From Maratus speciosus (taxonomy: Eukaryota > Arthropoda > Arachnida > Araneae > Salticidae), in assembly GCA_963932465.1 (NCBI GenBank), contig OZ010794.1, forward strand, positions 445,610,502-445,674,501: a stretch of 64,000 bases of DNA, written 5' to 3'. Made by a program: the position numbers and the translations under genes. Below, piece after piece: positions 44,809-55,653 of this stretch; the stretch's first letter is position 1; every line of letters starts with the position of its first letter. The notes beneath the pieces are model-generated. The model did not search any database. It was given only the letters and a program-made list of their open reading frames with translations, and had not been told where the DNA came from.

Positions 44809-45259
44809 AGAAATAAGCCATATATAGTTAGACATTTTTTATTGGTCGCAATTTCACTTTCACGACAGTTTATAATATTTGCCAAGAAATCACACTTTCT
44901 TAATCTTAACTCGGTCATGACTGAGTTATGTCATAGCCCCTATAATAAAGAAGTATTTGTTACATTAGTGTATAACTTAACATACTCTTTGAAGTAGCAA
45001 GAGACGTCAAGTTACGTCTGGTAACTCAAAAACATTAACGTTTAACATGGATCAGTTTATACCAACCAAAACACGAATTTTCTGCTTAAAATCAATACGA
45101 ATCCAACAACAAAAAAATTCTACAAACTGAAGAGAAAGGAAAGTAATACATATTTTAATACAATTATGGAAAAAAGTCTATAATTAAATGTTTCATATAA
45201 ATACTGTCTTTTTTGCTTTGAACAGTTTGAACACATACAAATTTATTAATATTTAAATA

Positions 45260-46403
45260 CAGTAGAACCTCGATCCATCGTTTTTCAAGGTGTGTGTGTG
45301 GAAAAAACGATAAATGCAGGAAAACGATGAATGTGGTTTAACGTCAAAACACGAAAAAAAAAAAAAAAAGTTTAAGCATTACTTACTAATACATGCAATG
45401 TATACAGTATATTAATAAATACTAATTTGTTACAGACCAAACTGTAAAATAAATAAATCAAAGTTGTAGAAAATGGATATTTATTCTAAAAATGAGTAAT
45501 TTTATATTCAGTTTTTCGTTCATTTTTTAAATTGAACAACAAATTTTCAGGATGTACAACATATTTCTGGTCATTTTCTGTAATTTCATGTACATATAAA
45601 AAAGTTCGTATAGTTTCAAATGCCGTAATTAAATCAGACAGACTTTGCGCTGGTGTAGGCTTAGCTTCATCGGCATGAACATTATCCTCTGCTTCTTCGC
45701 CATTATTTTCATTTTTTGCATCATCACACATTTCTTCTATGCTTAGGACACCACATGTTGCAACATCTCGATCAATAGAAATATATCGTTAAATTTTGTA
45801 ACAGAGACATCCTCTTTTACACGCAACCACTCTTCATTTGCATTATCGTCAGCATATTCATTATTTTCTTTCCCTTCTGTTGAGCATTCTTCATGAGTTT
45901 TTCGCAAAAAACTGCATTTCACGAAACACTTCTGGATGGAATGAAGAAGTTACTCCATGCCAAGCTGAAAGTACAAAATGAATAGCCTGCAGAAGCTCTA
46001 TTTTTGGAGTACGTTCTTTTGCTTATTCCATGAAACAAAGATATTTCACTAGCTTTCTCCTGTAAAATTGCTTAAAACAATTGATTATTCTGGCATCAAG
46101 AAGATGTACGACCTCTTGATAATCTCTGCCCCCCCCCCCTCCCGAAACAGCTCAAATGAGTTACTTTAGGATAAAAGAAGTAATTCCAGTTTGTATGTCA
46201 TATGGATCCGCTTGACCTCCAATTTCATTTCGGTGGGGAGAAAAATTTTACAACGATGAATGCGGGAAAAAGATTTCTTGACGAACGATGAATGCAGGTT
46301 TCGTTAACATTATTTAAGTATAATTTGTGCAGGGACCATAGAAGTAAAACGATCAATGTGGGAAAACGATGGATGCTGGAACGATAGATCGGGGGTTTCA
46401 CTG
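45260..46403 (-). mobile_element. 1144-bp decayed Tigger element with TA duplication
   Basis: CAGTAGAACCTCGATCCATC at the left is matched by CAGTGAAACCCCCGATCTAT (minus strand) at the right; TA flanks both (45258-45259, 46404-46405). Subterminal AACGATGAATG and AACGATAAATG words repeat at both ends. It carries part of a transposase on the minus strand, so it is an internally deleted Tigger. Confidence 0.85.
45486..46125 (-). pseudogene. Tigger transposase C-terminal fragment
   Basis: Reading leftward from 46120, VVHLLDARIINCFKQFYRRK matches the Tigger/TIGD segment that follows the second catalytic Asp (usual form D-x-G-I-I-x-x-x-K-x-x-Y-R). A stop follows (CFME*). IELLQAIHFVLSAWHGVTSS comes next (the DA-I-x-x-x-x-x-AW-x-x-V segment), then a further stop and frameshifts. 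It ends in an open C-terminal frame (45731-45486) with an acidic stretch and PAQSLSDLITAFETIRTFLY, the usual tail helix of Tigger proteins. The N-terminal CENP-B-type DNA-binding domain and first catalytic Asp are absent. It is non-functional. Confidence 0.8.
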
Positions 46404-46408
46404 TATAG

Positions 46409-46903
46409 TATAGATGCTGCTTAATGTGATTACTTCGGGACCACAAGTTTTTGATAACAATATACAGGGTTTTAAAACACCCAGCACACTGGTCTAAAAC
46501 TTGGAGTTTTCTTTAAAAAAAAAAAAAGGGTGGGGTGGGGGGGGGGGTTGGGACTTTATTGAGTTTTTTTGCAGAACACTTTAAACTTCTGCATAATACA
46601 TATACATTTATCAGTGAAACCTGGGTATAATTTTGCATTAATTAAGTATGATTTAGCAAAATATATATATAAAAAATTAAGTTAATTTAAAAAGTACATT
46701 TGTATCTCATGGGACTGGTTTGCTGCATTAAGAATATATTGAACCAACTACAACTGAATTTTTTTATATAATTCTTAATATAATTCAAAATATTTTTCAC
46801 ACAAAGCGATGCTTTTAGCATGATGCGTTAGGTCGAGACATGATGATTTTGAAAACACTAACAGGCTGATATTACACATAATCACATTAAGCAGCATCTA
46901 CTG
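46409..46903. mobile_element. TAGATGCTGCTTAATG inverted-repeat element abutting the Tigger
   Basis: TAGATGCTGCTTAATGTGAT at 46410 is matched by ATCACATTAAGCAGCATCTA ending at 46900, followed by CTG, so the right terminus on the minus strand reads CAGTAGATGCTGC, a pogo/Tigger-type end. The left terminus lies directly next to the right end of the Tigger at 46403 and seems to have lost its first bases. Contains G and A runs; no coding. Confidence 0.65.
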
Positions 46904-47105
46904 CAAAAAGTAGTTTCTTTAGCATAAACATAATTATAATTACCGTTAAACAGATTTCTCTAAAAAGTCATGCTGCAAGGGGAACACTGTTTGCATTCTC
47001 AGAGTGGACTCTCAGGAATTCTAGGTATATCCTAAGGATTAAAAAAAAAAAAGTAATTGAAATGTAAAAAAAATATTGGATTTCATTAAAGTACTGATAC
47101 ACAAA

Positions 47106-47530
47106 AACAAGTTGGAAATTGCACGTCAAATGTAGCTAATGAGGTGCGTTCGTACTATAGCTAGTTTTATAAATATTTTTTGCACCGCATATTGTACTCA
47201 CTGAATGTATATTTTAGTACGGTTCAATAAGTGCATATCCATTTCATTCTGTTGGCTGTAACATCATTAAAATGCACTTTCCCCCCCCCCCCCCCCATTG
47301 GCCGTAATGTAATGGAAAACTTTAGACTATCCCTGTCATTAAACTATAGATCTGATTTTCATAAAATTTGAAATGACTCAACAAAATATTGCAATAATTA
47401 TAATATTTAAAATTTCAGAACATTCGGTTGGGTAGTTTTTCCTCAGTTATATGCAGAGTGACAGACAGACAGACGTACTGACTGAATGACAACTATAGCT
47501 ACATATTTATATAATTACGAATGCACCTAA
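47106..47530 (+). repeat. Microsatellite-ended dispersed repeat, family B copy 2
   Basis: CAAGTTGGAAATTGCACGTC to AATTACGAATGCACCTA corresponds to 17934-18500 but lacks the internal duplication. ACAGACAGACAGACG sits near the end. A C run replaces TTGCAATAATTTTT. Confidence 0.65.
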
Positions 47531-48044
47531 AAAGGAATTTTGGTAATGTAAAAATAGTATTGACTATGGGCTTATTTGTCAGGGCATAAAGCCCGGCGGC
47601 CCTACTACTAACTACTTTATGCACCCAGGGGTCCTTACTGTTTTTTTTATTCACCCTTTTATTTAATTTAATCGAAAAATACATCAATCAGGTGCAAAAA
47701 AAATCTGAATTTCACTAATTGGCCGAAGGAGAAAAAACCCAGCTAAATTCATCGAATAGGCAAGGGAAATGCAAAATTTGTTAATTGATTGTAAAGAGGG
47801 GGGAAAAAAATCAAGAAATATGTCAACTCCACACAAGAAAAAAACTGCGAAATCTTTTAATTGTGATCGATTAATGGGAAAAAATATCAAATTGTCTACT
47901 CATCTCAGAAAAAAAACATGCAATTTTTCAATTCAACAGAGGAAAAACAGAGTAAATTTTGTCAATCAATCGTAAAATGAAATGGCAGGATTTATCAATC
48001 GTCGCAAAAATTTTATAACCGCTGAGGACAGGGCTTGAAATTCA
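47531..48044. other. Intergenic with GCCCGGCGGCCC motif
   Basis: AAAGCCCGGCGGCCCTACTA near 47589 resembles GCCCGGCGGCCC at 53935, the end of another inverted-repeat element. No gene is supported; two overlapping short frames on opposite strands (47684-47975) are chance. Confidence 0.35.
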
Positions 48045-48049
48045 ATTTT

Positions 48050-48110
48050 TAGGGTTTCGTTCATCTGATGAAACCCTATTCGTCTCGCTCCTCTGTCAGT
48101 CTGTCACAGA
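48050..48110 (+). repeat. AGGGTTTC / GAAACCCT hairpin with GTCTGTCA tail
   Basis: AGGGTTTCGTTCATCTGATG is followed by AAACCCTATTCGTCTCGCTC. AGGGTTTC and GAAACCCT pair. This hairpin plus CTGTCAGTCTGTCACAG resembles the end of a microsatellite-associated repeat and lies just before the 28-bp array. Confidence 0.55.
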
Positions 48111-48129
48111 GCCCGTTCTAGTCTTTTCT

Positions 48130-50160
48130 GCGAACCATTCACAAAATTTGAACTTTTCCATGCCCTATGATGAAATTTGCATCCCCCCCCCCCCCATGAT
48201 CCTTCGATGAAATTCACGATTTTTCAGCAGCCATTCGACGAAATTTGAGTTTTCGTGATCCTTCAAAGAAATTGGAGTTTTCACGATCCTTCGAAGAAAT
48301 TGGAGTTTTCACGATCCTTCGAAGAAATTGGAGTTTTCACGATCCTTCGAAGAAATGAGAGTTTTCAAGATCCTTCGAAGAAATTGGAGTTTTCGCGATC
48401 CTTCGAAGAAATTGGAGTTTTCGCGATCCTTCGAAAAAATTGGAGTTTTCGCGAACCTTCGAAGAAATTGAGTTTTCGCAATCCTTCCAAGAAATTGGAG
48501 TTTTTGTGATCCTACGAAGAAATTGAGTTTTCGCGATCCTTCAAAGAAATTGAGTTTTCGCGATCCTTCAAAGAAATTGGAGTTTTCGCGATCCTTCGAA
48601 GAAATTGGACTTTTCACGATCCTTCGAAGAAATTGGACTTTTCACGATCCTTCGAAGAAATTGGACTTTTCACGATCCTTCGAAGAAATTGGAGTTTTCA
48701 CGATCCTTTGAAGAAATTGGAGTTTTCACGATCCTTCGAAGAAATTGGAGTTTTCACGATCCTTCGAAGAAATGAGAGTTTTCACGATCCTTCGAAGAAA
48801 TGAGAGTTTTCACGATCCTTCGAAGAAATGAGAGTTTTCACGATCCTTCGAAGAAATTGGAGTTTTCACGATCCTTCGAAGAAATGAGAATTTTCACGAT
48901 CCTTCGAAGAAATGCGAGTTTTCACGATCCTTCGAAGAAATGCGAGTTTTCACGATCCTTCGAAGAAATGCGAGTTTTCACGATGCTTCGAAGAAATGCG
49001 AGTTTTCACGATCCTTCGAAGAAATGCGAGTTTTCACGATCCTTCGAAGAAATGCGAGTTTTCACGATCCTTCGAAGAAATGCGAGTTTTCACGATCCTT
49101 CGAAGAAATTGGAGTTTTCACGATCCTTCGAAGAAATGAGAGTTTTCACGATCCTTCGAAGAAATTGGAGTTTTCACGATCCTTCGAAGAAATTGGAGTT
49201 TTCACGATCCTTCGAAGAAATGCGAGTTTTCACGATCCTTCGAAGAAATGCGAGTTTTCACGATCCTTCGAAGAAATGCGAGTTTTCACGATCCTTCGAA
49301 GAAATGCGAGTTTTCACGATCCTTCGAAGAAATGCGAGTTTTCACGATCCTTCGAAGAAATGCGAGTTTTCACGATCCTTCGAAGAAATGCGAGTTTTCA
49401 CGATCCTTCGAAGAAATGCAAGTCTTCACGATCCTTCGAAGAAATGCGAGTTTTCACGATCCTTCGAAGAAATGCGAGTTTTCACGATCCTTCGAAGAAA
49501 TGCGAGTTTTCACGATCCTTCGAAGAAATGCGAGTTTTCACGATCCTTCGAAGAAATTGGAGTTTTCACGATCCTTCGAAGAAATTGGAGTTTTCACGAT
49601 CCTTCGAAGAAATGAGAGTTTTCACGATCCTTCGAAGAAATGACAGTTTTCACGATCCTTCGAAGAAATGCGAGTTTTCACGATCCTTCGAAGAAATGCG
49701 AGTTTTCACGATCCTTCGAAGAAATGCGAGTTTTCACGATCCTTCGAAGAAATGCGAGTTTTCACGATCCTTCGAAGAAATGAGAGTTTTCACGATCCTT
49801 CGAAGAAATGAGAGTTTTCATGATCCTTCGAAGAAATGCAAGTTTTAATGATCCTTCGAAGAAATGAGAGTTTTCACGATCCTTGGAAGAAATGAGAGTT
49901 TTCACAATGCTTCGAAGAAATTGGAGTTTTCGCGAACCTTCGAAGAAATTGGAGTTTTCGTGATCCTACGAAGAAATTGAGTTTTCACGATCCTTCAAAG
50001 AAATTGAGTTTTTGTGATCCTTCGAAGAAATTTGAGTTCTCGCGATCCTTCGACGAAATTCGAGTTTTTAGCGATCCTTTGACGAAATTTACGCTTCTTT
50101 CGCGATCTCTTGACAAAATTAGCGGCATTTTCCGTGATTTTTTGATGAAATTTTTTTTTT
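48130..50160 (+). repeat. 28-bp satellite array, about 65-70 units
   Basis: The unit is CGATCCTTCGAAGAAAT then a variable pair of bases and GAGTTTTCA (28 bases). Three unit types differ at the variable site: AATTGGAG, AATGAGAG and AATGCGAG. The TTGG type, some units being 27 bases, fills the left (48240-48770) and right edges. The TGCG type fills the centre in blocks separated by TTGG/TGAG units. Outermost units are strongly diverged (for example GACGAAATTTGAG near 48237 and 50045), as expected where unequal exchange acts mainly on the centre. All three plus-strand frames are open because 28 is 1 mod 3 and the unit has no stop. The resulting 28-residue periodic peptide has no family resemblance and I do not regard it as a protein. 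Confidence 0.9.
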
Positions 50161-50306
50161 TTTTTTACAAAATCCTGCATTTGACCGGTTCCTTCCATAT
50201 TTTTAGTCGCCAGTCTTTCAAGTTTAATCGCTGGGTGGCGAGTGCTTATTTTCATCTTTACGACAAAACCCTTTTGATTTTCATAAAATAAAAATAAAAT
50301 TATATA

Positions 50307-50822
50307 CAGTCGACTCTGAAATCTGCACACTTAGGGACAGAGGGTTTTGCGGATTACACATTTTTGCAGATTATAGATCATCCATTTGTTTACATTTTAC
50401 TTTTTAGAGTCTGGCAATAAATTAGAAACAACTGCACACAAATTATAATTGCAATGTAAAAGAAAAACATAATGCATTATTATTTTACTAATTGTATTAA
50501 TTTTTTTAAACGTTGACACAACATAATGGTAATTTCAGTTTTGCTTTGTTGTCAATAATTTTTTTCTATAGTCTATGAACAATCATTACTTTTTGCTCTG
50601 AGATAAAATTTTGTTGCCCTGAGAAATTTAAACATTTATGTCCAATTTATATTTAAATATTTATTCATTGGAGAACTGATAACTTATGAAAAAAAAATAC
50701 CAAATTTAACTTTATCTAAGAGTTTAACTGTTAATGGAATTTTCATTGTTTACATTCCAACATGTAGTCCGGATAATAGACATTGGCGGATTATACATCA
50801 GCGGATTTCACAGAGTTGACTG
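50307..50822. mobile_element. 516-bp pogo/Tigger-type MITE with TA duplication
   Basis: CAGTCGACTCTGAAATCTGC at the left and CAGTCAACTCTGTGAAATCC (minus strand) at the right; TA at 50305-50306 and 50823-50824. GCGGATTA / TAATCCGC words lie inside both ends. It is non-coding. Confidence 0.8.
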
Positions 50823-51414
50823 TATTTAATAGTTCACTTATATATTATATTAAAAAAAAGAAAAAAAAGTCGCCAAACAATGTGATTTAAGACCATAAAA
50901 TTCATAAGTGTAATATGGTCACATTTGTTACATGTTTATCATTTTTGGACCACAGTCAAATATCTTGTCTGTGCATTCTAATTATAGAAGATTGCTAAGA
51001 AAGTATGGCAACAACCAATCAAGACTGCAGTGAAGATAACCAAACTATGGCTGTCAGAATGATTGGTACAAAATTGCATTTTTTTTTTTTTTTTTTTGCT
51101 TATTTCTACTATTATATATATATCCCCCAATCTTTATGTTTCAAGCTAAATTTGCTGTGTCAGAACTGATTAATAAAAAGTCACTGGTCTCAAGGACTCA
51201 AACATTAGAATTTACTGGTCCACAACATAAAATTCGATTAAGCACCTTTAACCCTTTGAGCCCTCTACCCTCCGCAGAATTAGTGGTGTACCGAGTAGTA
51301 CTTTGGCCGAGTAGCCGAGTACCGAGTACTCGGCCATTGACTACTCGGCCGAGTACCGAATACCGAGTAGTTGGGTAATAAGGGGAAAAAATGCTGATGT
51401 GCACATAATATGAG

Positions 51415-51492
51415 CTTAGGTGTACATATGTGTGTACATATATATATATACCTGTGTATACATATATATAATGTACATATATATATATAAAT
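51415..51492. repeat. TGTACATATATATA microsatellite-like repeat
   Basis: GTGTACATATATATATA and GTATACATATATATAATGTA recur three times within the hAT element. Confidence 0.6.
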
Positions 51493-51769
51493 TAACTAAT
51501 TAAATTTGAAATTTATTTGTGCACCTTTCAAAGACAATTTTTGACAATTCAAAACAGTGGCAAAAAAAGGAGAATTGACACGTAACATGTACAATTATTA
51601 ACCAATATAAAACTAAAACATTCTTCAACCCTCTAATTTATTCTGATATAAAATCTGTCTATCAAAAAAAAAAAAAAAAAAAAAATGTTTATTGGTTGCT
51701 GTAACAATTCATTGAATAATGCAAAACATTTCATATTTATTTTGTAACTGTACCTTATTTTCTTTTGAT

Positions 51770-52060
51770 TAAAAATAAAAGAGAGAAAAATACAAAGAGA
51801 GGTACAAAAAGCTATACAGGATTTCTTAACAGAAGACTTATGTAAAACTGACACTCCATTTGCATGGTGGGGGGAAAAGAACTTTTCCGATTATGTGCAA
51901 CCTTGCAAAAAACTTCTTATGCGCACCTTCAACTACTGTTTATTCTGAGCATATATTTTCAGAGGTAGGCCAAATTTATAGTAGTAAAAGAAATGCCCTG
52001 TCTACTCATAATGTAGAACGTTTGGTGTTTTTGCACCATAATTTGAAAGATAATAAATTT
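51770..52060 (+). pseudogene. hAT transposase C-terminal dimerisation domain, broken
   Basis: In one frame, AIQDFLTEDL and TPFAWWGEKN give the W-W step that precedes the dimerisation domain. A one-base shift near the G run at 51866-51871 moves the reading into the next frame, NLAKNFLCAPSTTVYSEHIF, SEVGQIYSSKRNALSTHNVE and RLVFLHHNLK, ending soon after. LA-x-x-x-L-x-x-P-x-T-x-x-x-SE-x-x-F-S and the N-V-E-x-L-V-F-L helix are the hallmarks of the hAT C-terminal domain. The catalytic core is absent, so the element is an internal deletion derivative that could only have moved with help. Confidence 0.85.
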
Positions 52061-52218
52061 AATTATTATTTTTTTTATTACATTTATTGTATTTTCAGTT
52101 TCTTTATCCAAAATAATAGCCTTTTCTGTTTTCCTATACATTTAAAAACAACTTATTTTTATTTGTATAAATATGAAACTAAATTTTAATCTGGTTTTTG
52201 TTCTTAACTTTCAGTAGA

Positions 52219-52654
52219 CAGTAGCCTCCCGCTTAACCGGCCTAAACGGGACCGAGGGTTAGCCGGTTAAGAGAAAAAAACGGTTAAACTGGAGAATTTT
52301 AAAAATGTAAATAAATAACTGCATATTTAATTAATTAAAAATGTAGGATGCATTTAATTTTTTAATTTGTAGTACATATTTTCTATAATTTGTGAAATTA
52401 ATACTAATAGTAAGTAATTTAATTGTAATAAAAGTTATCACTAATAACAAATAATGAACAATATTTAATACAAATTAAATTATTGAAAATCTTGTCACAT
52501 ACCAAGAAGTTAATTATTCTACATTATGTAAATTATTATAGTTAATTAACCATAAAGAAATGAGAACCGAAATTTTTCTTTATGAATTTTGCCGGATGTT
52601 GGGAAAAAAAGCCGGCCGGTTAAAGCAGAGTTACGATTAAGAGGAAGGCTACTG
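52219..52654. mobile_element. 436-bp pogo/Tigger-type MITE nested in the hAT element
   Basis: CAGTAGCCTCCCGCTTAACC at the left; CAGTAGCCTTCCTCTTAATC (minus strand) at the right. CCGGTTAA words occur at both ends. TA follows the right end; the left flank reads GA, so one TA is mutated. Confidence 0.7.
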
Positions 52655-53057
52655 TATTTTGTAGACATATTGTTAAATACCGAGTAAATAGTTTTATGAA
52701 TTATTACATACATTATACATTGATATTCGAATAACTTTTTAAAGATCAGTTTTAAATTCATATGCTTAAAAAATGAAATTCTTACAACTACTCGGTATTG
52801 GCCGAGTACTCGGCCAAAATTTCACCGAGTACCAAGTACTCGGCAAATTGGCCGAGTAGGCCGAATACCGAGTATTTACCGAGTACTCGGTACGGCTCTA
52901 CGCAGAATATAAACCAAACTCACTTTTCAGTTATCCAAAATTTTCAGCATTAATAAAATGTGAAATTTTAATTTGTTAAAAATAAAATAAAATTGTGATT
53001 TGCGATCGGGAGGGCAGAAAAGTTACTGGTTCTGCGGACAACTAAATTTTTCAAATT

Positions 53058-54382
53058 AGGGGCTGCCCACAACTAATGTCATGCTTGGAGTAGGGTTCGT
53101 GAAATTGTGACAAGGGGATGGGAGGGGGTAAGAAGAAATGTGACATCACACATTTTGGTTAAAATAAAAGCATTAAAAATCAGCAGATTAAATTTTGAAG
53201 TTATTTTGAAATTAAAATCAGGGGTCGATCCATGCAAAATTTGGGGCCTATTTAGGGCCCTAGACCCCTTCACAAAATTCCTTTTAATAAACAGGCCCCT
53301 TTCATAACATTCTTTTTCATAAAAACTGTTTTAAAATGTGTAATTTGTAAATAAAACCAGATCACGAAAAACAAAAAATTTAGCAAGGGGATTTAAAGAA
53401 GTTTTTGTTTATAAATTCTTGGTTCGAATGAGTAACTGGATTTCCACTTTCGTTACAAAATGCTATTTTTCACAAAAATATTATAAAATTCACAAAAATA
53501 ACTTACTTTTCACAAAATGGGCCCCAAGAATAAAAACCTGCATCGATCCTTGAAAGTATTTTATACTCATAAAGTAAGGATAGTATTGAGTTGACTCTAA
53601 GCCGCTTTTTAGCAGGGCGCAGCGCTAGGTGGCCCTTTTTTTCTTTTTTGTGCCCGGCAGCTCTTTTAAACCCTCCTGATACGCCCAGCTGCCCTTTTCA
53701 ACATTTCCTATGTGCCTCGTGGCAATCCAATTGATCCCGAAAAAATATCACAAATTCTAGGCTCTCTAAACAAACCAGTTCAAAATATTTTTGTGAACAA
53801 GGTTTAAGTGTCCCTTTTTTGAAAAAAAAAAAATGTGCCTTTTTTTAGAACAATGTTTCCTTTTTGAAGAAATGTACCCTTTTTTAGATAGTGTTCCCTT
53901 TTTTTAGAATAGTGTTCCCTTTTTGAAAAATTACTGCCCGGCGGCCCTTTTTTTCTAGAGTCAACACTAAAGGATAAGATTTAAAGCCAAATATATTAAA
54001 TTCCATTTCAAATTCCAAAATACTACTGTTTTCAAATGCTCTTTCATATTAATATTTTATGACTATTGCATATTAATTTATGTTTTTTGTCGTAAACCTT
54101 AATATTATTTCATACAAAATAAATGTACAAATCATATTTTATAGTTATGCTCACAAATGTCGTGAAAACAAATAGTTAAAGTTAATATGAAAGTTTAATT
54201 ATAAAGTTAAAATTTTAAATATGATCTATAAAGCAGTGCTTTGTTTCTGAACTGCAAGTATATGTTATGTAATATAGCATGACATGCGACAAGAGGGGAG
54301 GGCAAGAGGTAAGGTGAAGTGTGAAAAAAAAAGGGGGGGGGGAAGGGGCCAAAAAGTGTGACATCATTTATGGACTGTCCCT
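53058..54382. mobile_element. Candidate element with inverted GTCCATAAATGATGTCAC-type ends
   Basis: AGGGGCTGCCCACAACTAAT then GTCATGCTTGG at the left is related, inverted, to the right end, which on the minus strand reads GGGACAGTCCATAAATGATG then TCACACTTTTTGG. Both ends continue into G/A-rich or C/T-rich tracts and a further TGTGACATCACACATTTTGG stands at 53139. This is a widespread terminus style in arthropod DNA transposons, but the repeats here are diverged. Confidence 0.4.
53590..53965. mobile_element. GTTGACTCTA inverted-repeat element with C-CCTTTTTTT repeats
   Basis: GTTGACTCTA at 53590 and TAGAGTCAAC ending at 53965. Inside, GTGTCCCTTTTTTGAAAA, GTGCCTTTTTTTAGAACA, TGTACCCTTTTTTAGATA and two GTGTTCCCTTTTT units form a degenerate ~22-bp tandem array. 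GCAGGGCGCAGCGCTAGGTG and GCCCGGCGGCCCTTT mark the GC-rich ends. Confidence 0.5.
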
Positions 54383-54913
54383 TAGTGGTCAGGTTGAATT
54401 TTCAGTGGTCGCGGACCAGCAGAACACCAAGGATTCTGAATGTTGATTTGTAAATGTAGAACGAATATTTATGTGGAGCAATATTAATTTATAAACTGCC
54501 TAATTTAGAAGACAATGAGTTACTTATAGTTTCATTAGAAAGAATATTTTCTGGTTTTCATTTAATTTAGTTTAAAAAGGTTAGGCAATAAAAATACAGG
54601 CATGCTAACATTTGCATTCAAATTCTTCAGTAAAAAATATATTTTGTTCTGTGTATAAAAATTCCCTTGATAGTGAATGTTTGTTTTTTGTGAAAAGCAA
54701 ATTGTTTCTGTTTTCAATTAGTTGACTGTCAATTTTGGTGTAAATAGAAAGAAAAAGATTGTGTTCTTTTTAGGTGCAATATATTTTAGTTCCCAATTTA
54801 TATTAAATCTCAAAATATTTATAATCAGCAATAAGTATTTGACTATTTTGCAGCGTTCGAAATCCTTGGTGGTCCGCTGGTCCGAGACCACTAAAAATTC
54901 AATTGGACCACTA
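54383..54913. mobile_element. 531-bp TAGTGGTC inverted-repeat element
   Basis: TAGTGGTCAGGTTGAATTTT at the left and TAGTGGTCCAATTGAATTTT (minus strand) at the right. Pairing continues over AGTGGTCGCGGACCAGCAGA and CCAAGGATT (~65-bp arms). No clear target duplication; the ends are hAT-like. Confidence 0.7.
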
Positions 54914-55484
54914 ATTTAAAAAATTTAGTGGTCCGAAGGACCAGTAACTAACAGTAACTTTTTCCCCTTTCTGACAGGTAAATGTAAATTTTCCCATCCC
55001 TGAGAAAACTGCAACCAAACATTACAATAAGCATAAAATTTGCATAAAAACTTAGTTAAAATAAATAGACGGAAATAAAAAACATAATAATTTCAGTTTT
55101 TGTTTATGTACTATTTAATTTTTAGCAAAATATAATTTTACATTTTATTATGCCGAAAATTTTAAGTAACTGAAAGGAAGTTTAATTTATATTCTCGGAG
55201 GAGGAGAGGGGGGGGGTGTCACTCAAAGGGTTAAGGTACTTATATAATTTTATGTAGCGGGCCAGTGACGATGTCTGCGGACCAGTAAACTCTGATGTTT
55301 ACTGTTCCTTGTGATCAGTGATTTTTTTTTAATCAATTCTACCGCTGAAAATAGTCAGGGTTGCAAAATCGCTAAAAAAATGTCGGTCATAACAAAAAAG
55401 ATGACGGACGATCAAGGGAGAATATGCAAGGGATATTCAAAAACTCATTCAATTTCATTATAAAAATTAACATAAGGTTAACAG

Positions 55485-55619
55485 ATGATAAGATTAAAAA
55501 TTCAAAACAACATTCTTGTATTTAATAACATTTGTTATAATACTTGTCCCCAAGCAGCATTAGCGATAAATACAAAATATTATTTTGTCTTCAAAAACAT
55601 CGGTAAATTAGAAAAATTT

Positions 55620-55653
<34 letters not shown>

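Larger units (their letters stand above)
51281..52900 (+). mobile_element. 1620-bp hAT element with 8-bp duplication CGCAGAAT
   Basis: CGCAGAAT is present on both sides (51273-51280, 52901-52908). The termini are TAGTGGTGTACCGAGTA and, on the minus strand, TAGAGCCGTACCGAGTA. CCGAGTACTCGG-type palindromic words are packed into the first ~100 and last ~120 bases. It encodes a hAT dimerisation-domain remnant and is itself interrupted by a pogo-type MITE (52219-52654). Confidence 0.9.

Noticed and set aside
48800..49848. Overlapping open frames of 271, 302 and 131 codons as a repeat protein
   Set aside because: They are the same 28-codon cycle in three frames, forced by a stop-free 28-bp unit. 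No family resemblance, and the edges degrade without regard to frame.
48240..50100. Heat-shock element array (GAA/TTC repeats)
   Set aside because: TTC and GAA are adjacent or three bases apart, not in the two-base spacing of heat-shock factor sites.
48130..50160. CRISPR array
   Set aside because: The 28-bp units are directly contiguous with no unique spacers, there are no cas genes, and the context is eukaryotic.
51248..55234. piggyBac element with TTAACCCTTTGAG ends
   Set aside because: TTAA is followed by matching inverted sequence on its outer side too (ACATAAAATT, ACTGGTCC and beyond), so TTAA is internal to a longer inverted repeat and not its boundary.
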